A stretch of 44,437 bases of DNA from Bacteroidota bacterium. Its GTDB lineage: Bacteria; Bacteroidota; Bacteroidia; JAIBAJ01. The position numbers and the translations under genes are program-made. Shown here one piece after another: positions 1 to 9,623 of this stretch (position 1 is the first letter of the stretch; the number at the start of each line of letters is the position of its first letter). The notes under the pieces are model-generated. The model saw nothing but the letters and a program-made list of their open reading frames with translations, made no database searches and was not told where the DNA came from. The DNA lies in the NCBI GenBank assembly GCA_947475205.1, contig CANJNG010000015.1, forward strand, positions 1 to 44,437, read 5' to 3'.

Positions 1-242
1 CCCCTTACTGTAAAGGGTTTCAGAAGAATTCTCTAATGTCAGCATCTGCAAACAAAATGCAAAAATATGTTAATAATTTAACCTTTTAAAAGCTGTTTCG
101 GTATAAGTTCTCCAATTCAACATTATCGAATCCTAAATTAAATTTGATTACACAGCTACTTTCTGTTTAATTGTTTAACTTAATAAAAATCCCGTATTGC
201 TCTCCTATCCAGAGCCCGGGTGAAAGGAGGTGTAATAAGATA
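1..242. other. Intergenic region at window edge
   Basis: No convincing gene is seen in this AT-rich stretch. A short CCCTT/AAGGG hairpin with a 6-nt loop lies at 2-17 and may be the end of a terminator of a gene outside the window. A strong ribosome binding site (AAAGGAGG, about 222-230) near the right end serves the gene starting at 243. Confidence 0.4.
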
Positions 243-626
243 ATGTCACGGATAAAGAAGACTTCGTTGGTACTTGAAAGGGCTCACCAAAGATTATCGG
301 GTATGGAATCGGTTGACCCCGCCCTTGATTTAGGAAACGGCCTCACAACAATTACTTTCAACGCTCAGGTGGATACTTTTCAGGATCGATTGGATAAGTA
401 TAACCAGCACATAAGCGATTTGGATGCAGAACGAAACGACCTTTTGGCACTTGAAAAGGTGCTAAGAGAGACGAACAAAACCATTTTGCAAGGCGTGGGT
501 GTGAAGTATGGCTACAATAGCAACGAATATGAAAAGGTGGGTGGAACGCGAACTAGCGAACGCAAGAAACCTCAACCTAAGCCTAAAAACGGTGCAAGCG
601 ACAATGCTGCCGGCCAAACAGCATAA
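243..626 (+). CDS. Hypothetical small coiled-coil protein
   Basis: A 127-residue cytoplasmic protein without a signal peptide. I choose the ATG at 243 (MSRIKKTS) rather than any start further upstream in the open frame because a textbook AAAGGAGG ribosome binding site lies about 13 nt before it. The upstream residues also look non-coding. The centre (about residues 35-85) is rich in Asp, Glu, Lys and Leu and probably helical. A conserved-looking YGYNSNEYEKVGGTRTSERK segment follows, then a Pro/Lys/Gln-rich tail. I recall similar YGxNSxEYExxGGTRxSERK proteins as uncharacterised entries in Bacteroidota and Cyanobacteria, but I know no function. It stands alone and is followed by a good terminator. 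Confidence 0.75.
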   Translation: MSRIKKTSLVLERAHQRLSGMESVDPALDLGNGLTTITFNAQVDTFQDRLDKYNQHISDLDAERNDLLALEKVLRETNKTILQGVGVKYGYNSNEYEKVGGTRTSERKKPQPKPKNGASDNAAGQTA

Positions 627-644
627 TAGCTTTTATTAATTAAG

Positions 645-692
645 AACCCGGTTGTCTTTAAACGCGTGAAGATAGCCGGGTTTGCTTTTTTA
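645..692 (+). terminator. Rho-independent terminator
   Basis: Arms AACCCGGTTGTCTT (645-658) and AAGATAGCCGGGTT (669-682) pair over 14 positions with two G-T wobbles. They enclose a loop of about 10 nt and are followed by TGCTTTTTTATT. It lies 18 nt after the stop of the gene ending at 626. Confidence 0.85.
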
Positions 693-741
693 TTGAAATA
701 GCTTTTTAAAACTTCCCATATTGCTATGCTCACACCAACAA

Positions 742-773
742 AAAAGCCGCCCCGGTTTCCCAGAACGGCTTTT
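742..773 (-). terminator. Terminator of the YceI-like gene
   Basis: Perfect arms AAAAGCCG (742-749) and CGGCTTTT (766-773) form an intrinsic terminator about 20 nt past the stop of the minus-strand gene at 792. The A-run at 741-745 gives a U-tract on the minus strand. Confidence 0.8.
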
Positions 774-791
774 AACCAATTAAAACACAAA

Positions 792-1391
792 CTACTTTGC
801 TTTTCCAGAAAGTTTAATATCAATATCGAAGTTGTCGTCAATGGCTTTGTCGCCAATATCAGGAATCAAAGACTTTGAACCATATTTAATACCGTATTTA
901 GTACGGTCGATAGTTACTTTACCAATAGCACTTACTTGGTTTCCGGCTTTTACAATCGTAATAGGGAAGCTCACATCGGCAGCAACTCCCTTAATGGTAA
1001 AAGTACCTTCTACATTGTAGCTTTTTCCGGTAGCAACTGCTTCACCTGCTGTAGCTTTTTTCAAAACAAATGTTGCTTCGGCAAACTTGTCGGTTCCGAA
1101 AAAATCATCGGCTTTTAAATGGCCTACCAACTTGGCGTTATAGCCGGGGTCGGTTAAATCCGTTACGCTGATAGAGGTCATGTCCACTACAAATTTAGCG
1201 GCTTTAATATCATCTCCCACCAAGGTAAGGTCGCCGCTTTTCAACTTAACGCCACCATCGTGTTTGCCCGTTACTTTTGTAGCATACCAGTGAAGGGTGC
1301 TGTTGTTTGGATCGAATGCATAATTTTTAGTGTCTGCTGCTTTGAAAGACAATGCAGCAAAGGCTGCAACGGTTAGAATGATTGATTTCAT
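792..1391 (-). CDS. YceI family polyisoprenoid-binding-like periplasmic protein
   Basis: A 199-residue protein with an N-terminal signal peptide (MKSIILTVAAFAALSFKAAD). A YceI lipocalin-like beta-barrel fills the rest. The typical pattern is visible: a start around Y-A-F-D-P-N-N-S-T-L-H-W, the middle segment LKADDFFGTDKFAEATFV, and the end DRTKYGIKYGS, where a YceI barrel closes. Family members bind long isoprenoid or lipid chains in the periplasm. The actual ligand cannot be read here. The gene follows the pirin gene on the same strand with a 78-bp gap, so both may be transcribed together, and it has its own terminator at 742-773. Confidence 0.9.
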   Translation of the reverse strand: MKSIILTVAAFAALSFKAADTKNYAFDPNNSTLHWYATKVTGKHDGGVKLKSGDLTLVGDDIKAAKFVVDMTSISVTDLTDPGYNAKLVGHLKADDFFGTDKFAEATFVLKKATAGEAVATGKSYNVEGTFTIKGVAADVSFPITIVKAGNQVSAIGKVTIDRTKYGIKYGSKSLIPDIGDKAIDDNFDIDIKLSGKAK

Positions 1392-1469
1392 TTTTTTTGT
1401 TTTTATTTATTTATTTTTAGATTGGAGACTTGAGATATGAGATTGGAGATGTTTTGAGTTGATTATAAT

Positions 1470-2180
1470 TTAATTCATTGGTACATCAATCAACACAAAT
1501 TCAGTGTTGCTGTCAGCTTTAATACTTATTTCATTTGTTTGTGAAAGACCCAGACTATCGCGGCGTTCTAATTTTATTCCATTTACTTCAACACTTCCCT
1601 CGACAACGAAAAGCCAAACACCGTTATCGTTGCGTTTAATATTATATGCAACTGATTTACCTTCATCGAGCGAGCCTAACGAGAACCACGCATCCTGATT
1701 AATCCATAGCGTATTCTCTTCCCTACCCGGCGAAACAACAGTTTGGATGGCGTTCTTTCGATCTTCGGGCAAAAAGAAAGCTTGGTCGTATCGAGGTGTT
1801 ATGTTATTCAGTTTTGGAAACACCCAGATTTGCAAAAGGTTTATTTCTTCGGTTTTATTGTGATTAAATTCCGAATGCGTAATTCCTGTTCCCGCACTCA
1901 TTATTTGCACTTCTCCTACACTGATGGTAGAATGAGTGCCCATACTGTCTTTATGTTCCAAAGTTCCCCTTAATGGAATAGTAACAATTTCCATATTGTC
2001 ATGAGGGTGAGTGCCAAAACCCATTCCTCCGGCAACAATATCATCGTTGAATACCCGAAGCATTCCAAAATGAACCTGATCAGGATTGTAAAACCCTGCA
2101 AAACTAAAGGTATGCCTAGCATTTAGCCAGCCATGGTTTGCAGCACCGCGTTCTGATGATTTAATTAGCTTGGATTTCAT
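1470..2180 (-). CDS. Pirin family protein (bicupin, YhhW-like)
   Basis: A 236-residue cytoplasmic protein of the pirin/quercetin 2,3-dioxygenase-like family. It has the N-terminal pirin signature RGAANHGWLNARHTFSF and the metal-site segment GFGTHPHDNMEIV (His-x-His). A second metal-site segment, GTGITHSEFN, contributes His and Glu. The length matches YhhW-type proteins (about 230 residues). Relatives bind Fe(II) or other metals and some have quercetinase activity, but the natural substrate is unknown. Upstream on the minus strand there is a recognisable Bacteroidota promoter (2195-2227). It probably leads into the YceI-like gene. Confidence 0.93.
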   Translation of the reverse strand: MKSKLIKSSERGAANHGWLNARHTFSFAGFYNPDQVHFGMLRVFNDDIVAGGMGFGTHPHDNMEIVTIPLRGTLEHKDSMGTHSTISVGEVQIMSAGTGITHSEFNHNKTEEINLLQIWVFPKLNNITPRYDQAFFLPEDRKNAIQTVVSPGREENTLWINQDAWFSLGSLDEGKSVAYNIKRNDNGVWLFVVEGSVEVNGIKLERRDSLGLSQTNEISIKADSNTEFVLIDVPMN

Positions 2181-2194
2181 TTTATTTGTTGCAA

Positions 2195-2227
2195 CAAATG
2201 TACAGTCTTTAACATTGCCTCAACAAA
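2195..2227 (-). promoter_or_regulatory. Bacteroidota-type promoter for the pirin gene
   Basis: On the minus strand TACATTTG (2202-2195) matches the TAnnTTTG -7 element. A TTTG lies 21 nt further upstream (2227-2224), where the -33 element is expected. The -7 element sits about 14 nt from the ATG. Confidence 0.5.
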
Positions 2228-2423
2228 AATGTTTTCAAAAAAATGTTAATGATTAAGAATGGCAGTTGTAACAACCATATAGCTAATAATCCAAGGTAAG
2301 ACATAAAAATATTGTTGTCAAATAATTGAATTGTGTTAGAAAATTGAAATCCCAAAAGTCAATATTCCTTCAAACGAATAAAAATATGTATTTACTTTAA
2401 CCCCAATTTTAATAGAATAGTCA

Positions 2424-4469
2424 ATGAATAAAATTCTACTCTGCATTTCAAGTGCACTATTGCTAACCGCTTCTACGGCATTTTCTCAGCAAAACATGGG
2501 AATAGGAACTGCTACCCCCGATGCATCTTCTCTTTTAGAACTTAACTCTCCCAATCAGGGTTTGTTAATCCCCAGAATGACTGAGGTGCAAAAAAATGCA
2601 ATTGCAACTCCTGCAACAGGCTTGCTAATTTATCAAACCAACAATCAAGATGGTTTTTGGTATTTTGATGGAACTGTCTGGACTTTTCTTACCGGGTCGG
2701 GAGGTGGCGTTACCGGAGCAACAGGCCCAACAGGTCTAACTGGAACAAACGGAACAACAGGAGTTACGGGCCCGACAGGGGCTACAGGAACAAACGGCAC
2801 TAATGGTTCAACCGGAGCAACCGGAGCAACTGGCACAGCAGGTACAAATGGGAATAATGGAGCAACTGGAGCAACAGGTGCTACCGGAGCGACAGGTGTA
2901 GGAACAGCCGGAGCGACGGGTGCTACCGGAGCAACAGGTACAAATGGAATTAACGGTATTGATGGAGTAACTGGGGCAACGGGGCCAACAGGTGCAGGAA
3001 CAACAGGAGCTACTGGTACAGCGGGTACAAATGGAATAAATGGTATAGATGGAGTAACCGGATCTACGGGTGTAACCGGACCTACAGGTTCAGGTATAAC
3101 CGGAGCAACAGGAGCAACGGGCCCAACAGGAGCAACTGGCCCAACGGGTACAAATGGAATTAATGGTATTGATGGAGTAACTGGTCCTACGGGAGCAACT
3201 GGTGCAGGAACAGCCGGAGCAACTGGCCCAACCGGAGCTACAGGTACAAATGGAATTGATGGAGTAACCGGGCCTACAGGAGCAGCCGGTACTGGAACAA
3301 ATGGGCTAGATGGTGCAACTGGTCCAACTGGCCCGTCAGGAAATGATGGACACAACGGAAACGATGGGGCAACAGGTCCATCAGGGGCAGATGGAACAAC
3401 AGGGCTAACAGGCTCTACAGGGTTAGATGGTAATACAGGAGCTACTGGTGCTACAGGCCCTGTGGGTTGTGCAACTCCTAACTTTGTTGTAAAATCAAGC
3501 GGAACATCAGCAGTTTGCTCAATTATATATGACGATGGAACAAATGTTGGAATTGGCACCACTTCGCCACAAACTAAATTTGTTGCTTTCGGAGGTAAAT
3601 CAACTTTTTCGAGAGATGGCGGTGTATATGAATGTTGCGGAAACAATGCTACGCTAAATATTGCTGAATTAACATCCTCTACCTCAAATAAGGCCAGTAT
3701 TTCATTCCACAACTCGGGTGAATCTGAAGGTTCTTTGATGTTAGACCAAACCACTCTTACAGGATTAACAATTGCCTCACGAAGATTCCGGCTGTTTGAT
3801 AATCAAAGTCAGGGTATGGGCTTGCAATTAACCGGAGGACTCTTTTACGGCAATAGCGATTCAAGAACAGAAACCCGTGATAATGCCGGGCTTCAGGGGA
3901 ATTCCGGAGCTCAAAGTGGCTTTTACGAAACAAGCAATCCGAGCAACTATCCGGCTGGAGCTTCGAGTTGGTGGCATTTAATCGATACCCGCCACAATAA
4001 TCCGGCAAACAACTATGCTATGCAGTTTTCGGGCAGTTTTTTTGACCAGAAATTGTATTTCAGAAAAACAAATAGCAGCCCAACCACAGGCTGGAGCAGA
4101 ATTGTAAATTCAAATGATGCTGCAAGCACTAATGGGTATTTAATGTTTGATGTTGGAGCAGTAAATGGCTCAGTGGAGGGCAGTTTAGAAGTTCAGATTT
4201 CGGGAGGCACACTCACAATTGTCGGAAAAGATGAAGGAGGTGGCGTTGTAGGTACTTGGTATTCTTTAAACAATGTTGCGAACGCAAAAATTGTAGTTTT
4301 AATTACGAATGATGATACCGGAAACTGTGGCAGCACTACCAAAACCAGTTCTACGCGGACATTTGTAGTGTCAAACGGTGGCGGCTTGCAAAGTCAGGCA
4401 TCAGACTTGGGATGTAGCAATTCCGATGGAAATGTAATGACCTTTATGGTGGCATTTAATCCCTTGTAA
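2424..4469 (+). CDS. Secreted collagen-like (Gly-X-Y) surface protein
   Basis: A 681-residue protein with a signal peptide (cleavage near TAFSQ, residue 22). A globular head with the motif [18 protein letters not shown] follows, a domain common in Bacteroidota surface and tail-fibre-like proteins. Residues about 93-350 are almost uninterrupted Gly-X-Y triplets dominated by GAT, GPT, GTN and GID, the pattern of a bacterial collagen-like triple helix. A Cys-containing junction leads to a globular C-terminal region of about 320 residues, which repeats the VGIGTTSP motif and then has GWSRIVNS-type tail-fibre-like segments. I see no clear T9SS tail. It probably forms a trimeric rod on the surface, as BclA does in Bacillus spores, but the role (adhesion or coat) is inferred. 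Confidence 0.85.
   Translation: MNKILLCISSALLLTASTAFSQQNMGIGTATPDASSLLELNSPNQGLLIPRMTEVQKNAIATPATGLLIYQTNNQDGFWYFDGTVWTFLTGSGGGVTGATGPTGLTGTNGTTGVTGPTGATGTNGTNGSTGATGATGTAGTNGNNGATGATGATGATGVGTAGATGATGATGTNGINGIDGVTGATGPTGAGTTGATGTAGTNGINGIDGVTGSTGVTGPTGSGITGATGATGPTGATGPTGTNGINGIDGVTGPTGATGAGTAGATGPTGATGTNGIDGVTGPTGAAGTGTNGLDGATGPTGPSGNDGHNGNDGATGPSGADGTTGLTGSTGLDGNTGATGATGPVGCATPNFVVKSSGTSAVCSIIYDDGTNVGIGTTSPQTKFVAFGGKSTFSRDGGVYECCGNNATLNIAELTSSTSNKASISFHNSGESEGSLMLDQTTLTGLTIASRRFRLFDNQSQGMGLQLTGGLFYGNSDSRTETRDNAGLQGNSGAQSGFYETSNPSNYPAGASSWWHLIDTRHNNPANNYAMQFSGSFFDQKLYFRKTNSSPTTGWSRIVNSNDAASTNGYLMFDVGAVNGSVEGSLEVQISGGTLTIVGKDEGGGVVGTWYSLNNVANAKIVVLITNDDTGNCGSTTKTSSTRTFVVSNGGGLQSQASDLGCSNSDGNVMTFMVAFNPL
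2700..3475 (+). repeat. Degenerate tandem Gly-X-Y coding repeat
   Basis: About 255 codons of 9-bp-based repeats (GGA-GCA-ACA and close variants). Larger units of the form [16 protein letters not shown] recur about four times, which suggests growth by segmental duplication. The repeat also creates a long false open frame on the minus strand. Confidence 0.85.
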
Positions 4470-4596
4470 GTGCAATTTAATTAAACAAAAAATAAGTCCT
4501 GAATTTCTAACAAAAAATTGTATCATTGTAGCTTGCTTTAAAAGCACTTTTCTCAAATAAAAAGTCCTGTATCTGACCCAACAATTGCTATATACT

Positions 4597-7380
4597 ATGG
4601 AATTAAAATATACCAAAACCCTTACTAAACTATTGGCCTTATCGCTTTCGATGTATTCGCCGGTAGCCTTTTCACAATTGGTAACCAACAACGGCTCAAC
4701 GGCTACAATTAAGCCGGGTTGTTTGGTGGTGGTAAAGAACGCAGCTGTAAATAATGCAATTGGAACCATTGATAATGCAGGAGATTTTCACATTGACCAA
4801 AGCCTTACTAATGCCGGAACAATTACTGGCGGAGGGGCAGCCGGAAACTTCTTCGTTGGCGGCGATTGGATAAACAACGGAACATTTACGGCTAATCAAA
4901 GTCAGGTAGAACTGAACGGTGCTGCCCAGCAAATCACAGGTTCAAATGCTACCACCTTTTATAACCTTAAACAAAGCGGAACTGGTATTAAATCGCAAAC
5001 AATTAATGCTACTGTTTCCAATACGCTTGATTTAGGAAGTTTAGAATTGGCAACTAATGGGAACAAAATGTTTGTAACCAATACAGCTACAAACGCAATT
5101 ACTTTCACAAGCGGATTCGTAAGCAGCACCGGACTTGGCCGTTTAAGTAGAAGTATGAATACAATTGCTCCGTATATTTTTCCGGTAGGTTCAAGCACAG
5201 GTACTCCACGCTACCGCCCTTTGGAAATTACTCCAACACTTTCGGGAACCAGCGATTTTGAGGTGAGAATGGCCAATTTAGATGCGACCTTAGAAACTTG
5301 GGACAGGTCGGTAAAAGATACCACAATTTGTAATGTTAATCCGCTTTTCTATCACCTGATTGGCCGACCCAACGGAACAGGGCCAGTTAATTTGAAATTC
5401 TTTTATCAACCCGCTAATGATGGCACTTTCCCAATATTAGGACATTGGCAAAATTTACCCCGTTGGGAAGATATGGGAACTGTAGCAAACGGAACAAGCG
5501 GAACTTTCACTACACAAGACCGCAACTGGACAAACTTTGCAACTCAGGCATTTTCTTTTGCAGCCCCAGCCGCCACATTGGCCTTGTCAAACTTAGCTCC
5601 ATCGTATTGTGCAACAGCCGCCCCGGTAACCTTAACAGTTACTCCGGCTACTGCAACTGTTACAGGCCTGGGTGTTACAGGAACATCGTTTAACCCGGCA
5701 ACTGCCGGAGTTGGAACGCATACACTTACTATTACATACAACGACCCTGTAACTCAATGCAGCACTACTAAAACTAGAACTGTAATTGTAAGTACACCAC
5801 CGCCTGTAACCATTACTGCCAGCGGAACTACAAACTTCTGCGAAGGACAAAGTGTTACGCTTACAGCGAACGGAGCAACGTCTTACGTTTGGTCAAATAA
5901 CTCTACAGCACCTTCAATTACAGTAAATGCTGCTGCATCAATTACAGTAACAGGAACTACTAATGGATGTTCTGCTACATCAACTGCTACCAACGTAACT
6001 GTTTTGCCTGCAGCAGTGCCTACAATCACAAGCTCAACAGGGGCAAATACTGTTTGTGCAGGAAATACAATTACTTTAACTAGCTCAGCTGCCTCCGGCT
6101 ATGTTTGGACAAACAGTCAAACTACTCAAGCTACTTCGATTGCAACTGCGGGTACTTATGGAATAACTGTAACGTATGCCAACGGATGCCAAGCCACAAA
6201 TTCCGTTGTAGTAACTCCCGATGTACCACCTACTCCTCAAATTGTTCTTGACGGGCCAACCACATTTTGTGCTGGTGATAATGTTATTCTAACTACGGAT
6301 GTTCCATACACTTCATACCAATGGAATGGATATAATTCCACTTTGGCCTTTGCTAACATTATCAATTCTGGAACATACAGTGTAACCGTTACCAGTGCTG
6401 GTGGATGCACAGGAACTTCAAATAACGTTGTGATTCAAGTATTGGCTCTTCCTAACCCAACTGTTACCCCGGTTGGTACAGTGAATATTTGTGCAGGGAA
6501 CAGCACTGCCGTTAGCACACAAACAGGATTTGTTTCTTACAACTGGTTACCATCTGGAGGCACTGCAAACACTGCCACAATTAACCAAACAGGATACTAC
6601 TATGCTACTGTAACCGACAACAATGGTTGCACAAACACATCGGATTCAGTTCACGTTGTGGTAAACTCTGCTCCAAATCCAATTACAATCACTGCTAATG
6701 GGCCAACCAATTTCTGCGAAGGCAACTCGGTTGTATTAACTGCACCGGGCGGATTTCAAACCTACACTTGGTCGCAAGGCGGAACTACGCAGAATATTGT
6801 TGTAAATACTGCCGGAACTTATACCTGCGTTGTTACCAATCAAGCGGGTTGTACACCTACGAGCAATTCCAATGCTATAGTGGTGAATATCTTTACTGGA
6901 ACTCCGCCAACGGTGAGTTACTCAGCAGACACTTTACAATCATCACCCGCTATAAGCTACCAATGGTATCTTAACGGACAACTGATTCTTGGAGCAACAA
7001 ACCCTACCTATTTAGCTCAAAAATCGGGTTCATATTATGTGGTAACTACAGATGCTAATGGTTGTGTGGTACAGTCAGACATTATTGAGTTTACTTATGT
7101 TGCCAATGGTATTGAGCAAATTGATGGTTTGAAAGACTTTAGCGTTTACCCAAATCCAAGCGAAGATGTGTTAACCGTAGAATTAAAATTCGCCTCTATC
7201 ACCAATTTCAAAATTGAGTTTACCGATATGTTGGGCAATACGGTTAAAATGCCCGATTTGATTAAAAACAAAGATACGTTTAACAAAACCTACGACATTC
7301 ACGAACTGGCTAATGGGGTTTACTTTATGAAACTATCGGCAGGCGGAGAAAGTTTAGTATATAAAGTAGTGAAGAAATAG
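4597..7380 (+). CDS. Ig-like repeat protein with T9SS type A sorting domain
   Basis: A large secreted protein, 927 residues from the ATG at 4597 (MELKYTKT). The frame can also start at a TTG 12 nt earlier, but the ATG fits the signal peptide best. Residues 1-30 form a signal peptide ending near VAFSQ. Around residues 50-320 is a beta-rich region. From about 330 to 830 there are several repeats of the SprB/PKD-like type, each with a phrase such as FCEGQSVTLTANGATSYVWS, an aligned Cys and a closing NGC motif. The last 85 residues (YPNPSEDVLTVEL to ANGVYFMKLSAGGESLVYKV) are a clear T9SS type A C-terminal domain, so the protein should be exported and anchored by T9SS. A role in adhesion is inference. 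It follows the collagen-like gene by 127 bp and ends in a strong terminator. Confidence 0.92.
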   Translation: MELKYTKTLTKLLALSLSMYSPVAFSQLVTNNGSTATIKPGCLVVVKNAAVNNAIGTIDNAGDFHIDQSLTNAGTITGGGAAGNFFVGGDWINNGTFTANQSQVELNGAAQQITGSNATTFYNLKQSGTGIKSQTINATVSNTLDLGSLELATNGNKMFVTNTATNAITFTSGFVSSTGLGRLSRSMNTIAPYIFPVGSSTGTPRYRPLEITPTLSGTSDFEVRMANLDATLETWDRSVKDTTICNVNPLFYHLIGRPNGTGPVNLKFFYQPANDGTFPILGHWQNLPRWEDMGTVANGTSGTFTTQDRNWTNFATQAFSFAAPAATLALSNLAPSYCATAAPVTLTVTPATATVTGLGVTGTSFNPATAGVGTHTLTITYNDPVTQCSTTKTRTVIVSTPPPVTITASGTTNFCEGQSVTLTANGATSYVWSNNSTAPSITVNAAASITVTGTTNGCSATSTATNVTVLPAAVPTITSSTGANTVCAGNTITLTSSAASGYVWTNSQTTQATSIATAGTYGITVTYANGCQATNSVVVTPDVPPTPQIVLDGPTTFCAGDNVILTTDVPYTSYQWNGYNSTLAFANIINSGTYSVTVTSAGGCTGTSNNVVIQVLALPNPTVTPVGTVNICAGNSTAVSTQTGFVSYNWLPSGGTANTATINQTGYYYATVTDNNGCTNTSDSVHVVVNSAPNPITITANGPTNFCEGNSVVLTAPGGFQTYTWSQGGTTQNIVVNTAGTYTCVVTNQAGCTPTSNSNAIVVNIFTGTPPTVSYSADTLQSSPAISYQWYLNGQLILGATNPTYLAQKSGSYYVVTTDANGCVVQSDIIEFTYVANGIEQIDGLKDFSVYPNPSEDVLTVELKFASITNFKIEFTDMLGNTVKMPDLIKNKDTFNKTYDIHELANGVYFMKLSAGGESLVYKVVKK

Positions 7381-7400
7381 TCTATTTCATCAACGTTTTT

Positions 7401-7439
7401 AAAAAGCGGATTTGCTGTTTTGGCAAATCCGCTTTTTTT
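7401..7439 (+). terminator. Rho-independent terminator after the T9SS protein gene
   Basis: Arms AAAAAGCGGATTTGC (7401-7415) and GCAAATCCGC followed by a run of seven T (7423-7439) form a near-perfect hairpin 20 nt after the stop codon. Confidence 0.92.
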
Positions 7440-7537
7440 GTGAGGTTAAATTATGGTTAATGCACAATCTTAGGAAAAACTGAGTAACCCTGATTTCTAC
7501 CAATAACATTTGCACTATTCTTGCACCTGTAATTTTC

Positions 7538-8200
7538 ATGTTAGCTAAAGACCTAATTTCCGAACTCATTCCTTCGCTAAAGCCCAGCGACCATGGTCTT
7601 ATGGCACTTGGCTGGATGGAGGAGTTTAAAGTTTCTCACTTGCCGGTGGTGAAAAATGGAGAGTTTTTGGGTATGGTGTCCGATTCGGATATAATTGACC
7701 AAAATGAACCCGAAGAGCCAATTGGAAGTTCGTTTTCTAATCTTCCTCAGCCTTTTGTTTTTGAAGAACAGCATATTTATGAGGTAATAAAGGTTATTTC
7801 GGAACAAAAGCTAACGGTAATAGCAGTGTTAAATACAGATAAAGTATATTTGGGAATAATTAGTCTGGCCGATTTGGTTCAGCATTTTAACCAAATGGCC
7901 TCTATTGGTGAGCCGGGTGGAATAATTGTTTTGGAAATGAACCATAATGACTATTCATTGGCTCAGATTGCTCAGATTGTGGAAGGAAACGATACCCGAA
8001 TACTGAGCAGTTATATATCTTCTACTGCCGACAGCACCAAAATAGAAGTAACCTTAAAGTTAAACCGAGTAGAGATTTCGGGCGTGCTACAAACCTTTGA
8101 ACGCTACAGTTACAAAGTAATTTCCTCTGTCCAGGAGCATAGTGATTACGATAATGTACAAGACCGCTACGATGAATTTATGCGGTTTTTGAATATTTAG
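7538..8200 (+). CDS. CBS domain-pair protein with ACT-like C-terminus
   Basis: A 220-residue cytoplasmic protein. Residues 1-125 contain two CBS motifs: DHGLMALGWMEEFKVSHLPV with LGMVSDSDII, then IYEVIKVISEQKLTVIAV with LGIISLADLV. CBS pairs usually bind adenine nucleotides. Residues about 135-215 contain IIVLEMNHNDYSLAQIAQI, an ACT-like regulatory fold. This CBS-plus-ACT layout is common in Bacteroidota but I cannot name its partner. It stands alone on the plus strand between a terminator and bioA. A palindromic repeat lies downstream. Confidence 0.85.
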   Translation: MLAKDLISELIPSLKPSDHGLMALGWMEEFKVSHLPVVKNGEFLGMVSDSDIIDQNEPEEPIGSSFSNLPQPFVFEEQHIYEVIKVISEQKLTVIAVLNTDKVYLGIISLADLVQHFNQMASIGEPGGIIVLEMNHNDYSLAQIAQIVEGNDTRILSSYISSTADSTKIEVTLKLNRVEISGVLQTFERYSYKVISSVQEHSDYDNVQDRYDEFMRFLNI

Positions 8201-8260
8201 AAGCGTTTCTTAAAGACGAGAAATTAAATTTCGGATTGCGAAAAATGGATAGCAGCGGCT

Positions 8261-8294
8261 CTCCCCCTTTTAAAGGGGGAGTTTGAGGGGGTTT
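8261..8294. repeat. Palindromic intergenic repeat
   Basis: Perfect palindrome CTCCCCCTTT-T-AAAGGGGGAG (8261-8281) followed by TTTGAGGGGGTTT. I recall this kind of element scattered between genes in many Bacteroidota genomes. It lies between the CBS gene and bioA and could form a hairpin in RNA. Confidence 0.6.
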
Positions 8295-8332
8295 CAATAC
8301 AAAATTCAATTAAAAAGCACTAAGCTATATCA

Positions 8333-9622
8333 ATGAGTTTACCTCTTTCCGATAAGCAAAATATCTGGCATCCTTACACTCGCATCAGGCAGGGTGAATT
8401 GAATATTGTCATCGAAAAGGCAGAAGGAGCTTATTTGTTTGACAGTGATGGTAAGCGATACATTGATGCCATTGGTTCGTGGTGGGTGAATCTGCATGGA
8501 CACGGTCATCCTGCAATTGTGAAAGCTATTGCCAACCAAGCCGCTAAACTCGATCATATTATGTTTGCCGGATTTACGCACCCTCCGGCAATTAAATTGG
8601 CAGAAATGCTACTAGAAGTGCTTCCTGCCGGATTTTCCAAAGTATTTTATTCCGACAATGGTAGCACAGCAGTAGAAATTGCATTGAAAATGTGCTTTCA
8701 GTATTGGCACAACAAGGGTAGGATGAAAAGCAAAGTTATTGCTCTCGAAAATGCTTACCACGGCGACACTTTTGGAGCTATGAGTGTAGGCGGGCGAAGC
8801 ATTTTTACTCAGGCTTTCGAACCTTTTTTGTTTGATGTGGAATTCATTTCTATAGACGACGGGCAAAATGTGGTGGAATCGTTTAAGAATTTGGTTGAAA
8901 AGGGCAATGTGGCCTGTTTTATATTTGAACCCTTGGTGCAAGGTGCAGCTGGTATGAATATTTATCCGGCGGCAGTTTTAGATGAATTGCTTTCACTTGC
9001 TAAAGCTAACAATGTGCTTTGCATTGCCGATGAAGTTTTTACCGGATTTGGCCGCACAGGGAAGTACTTTTCAATAGATCACCTGCAAAACAAGGTAGAT
9101 ATTATCTGTCTTTCCAAGGGACTTTCAGGCGGGGTTTTACCTTTGGGTGCAACCGTTTGCAGGGAAGAAATTTTTCAAGCGTTCGCCGAAGAAAGCAATT
9201 TGCTTAATGATGGAGAAGGATTGAATATCCGTACGTTCTTTCACGGACATTCTTTTACAGCAAATCCAATTGCCTGTGCAGCGGCCATAGCCAGTTTAGA
9301 ATTGCTGAAATCGAAGGAATGCACTGATAGTATTTCAAGAATTGAAAAACAAAATCAAGAATTTGTTCAGAAGATAAGAAGCAATTCTTACCCTACTATT
9401 TCAACTGCGAGGTGCTTGGGAATTATTCTGGCGGTAGAATATACTACTTCCGAACAAACCGGGTACTTAAACCAAATTCGTGATAAACTTTATGTTTACT
9501 TTATTGACAAAGGGATAGTGCTGAGGCCACTCGGCAATATTGTTTATATAGTACCGCCTAACTGTATTTCTGATGAGGATTTGGCCTTTGTTTACGAGGC
9601 TATATTGTCATTTCAGCCCTAA
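8333..9622 (+). CDS. bioA: Adenosylmethionine-8-amino-7-oxononanoate aminotransferase
   Basis: A 429-residue class III PLP-dependent aminotransferase. It converts 7-keto-8-aminopelargonate to 7,8-diaminopelargonate in biotin synthesis, with S-adenosylmethionine as amino donor. The BioA-specific start DKQNIWHPYTR is present. So are IDAIGSWWVNLHGHGHP, the PLP-site segment FIFEPLVQGAAGM with IADEVFTGFGRTGK, and the Schiff-base lysine in CLSKGLSGGVLPLGA (near residue 265). The length is usual for BioA. No other biotin gene is next to it. The downstream Kazal-type gene converges with its stop codon one base away. Confidence 0.95.
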   Translation: MSLPLSDKQNIWHPYTRIRQGELNIVIEKAEGAYLFDSDGKRYIDAIGSWWVNLHGHGHPAIVKAIANQAAKLDHIMFAGFTHPPAIKLAEMLLEVLPAGFSKVFYSDNGSTAVEIALKMCFQYWHNKGRMKSKVIALENAYHGDTFGAMSVGGRSIFTQAFEPFLFDVEFISIDDGQNVVESFKNLVEKGNVACFIFEPLVQGAAGMNIYPAAVLDELLSLAKANNVLCIADEVFTGFGRTGKYFSIDHLQNKVDIICLSKGLSGGVLPLGATVCREEIFQAFAEESNLLNDGEGLNIRTFFHGHSFTANPIACAAAIASLELLKSKECTDSISRIEKQNQEFVQKIRSNSYPTISTARCLGIILAVEYTTSEQTGYLNQIRDKLYVYFIDKGIVLRPLGNIVYIVPPNCISDEDLAFVYEAILSFQP

Positions 9623-9623
9623 G

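Noticed and set aside
2645-3754. 369-codon minus-strand frame opposite the collagen-like gene, full of Pro-Val repeats
   Set aside because: It is the reverse reading of the Gly-X-Y codon repeats. The plus-strand gene has a signal peptide and sensible domains; this frame has neither.
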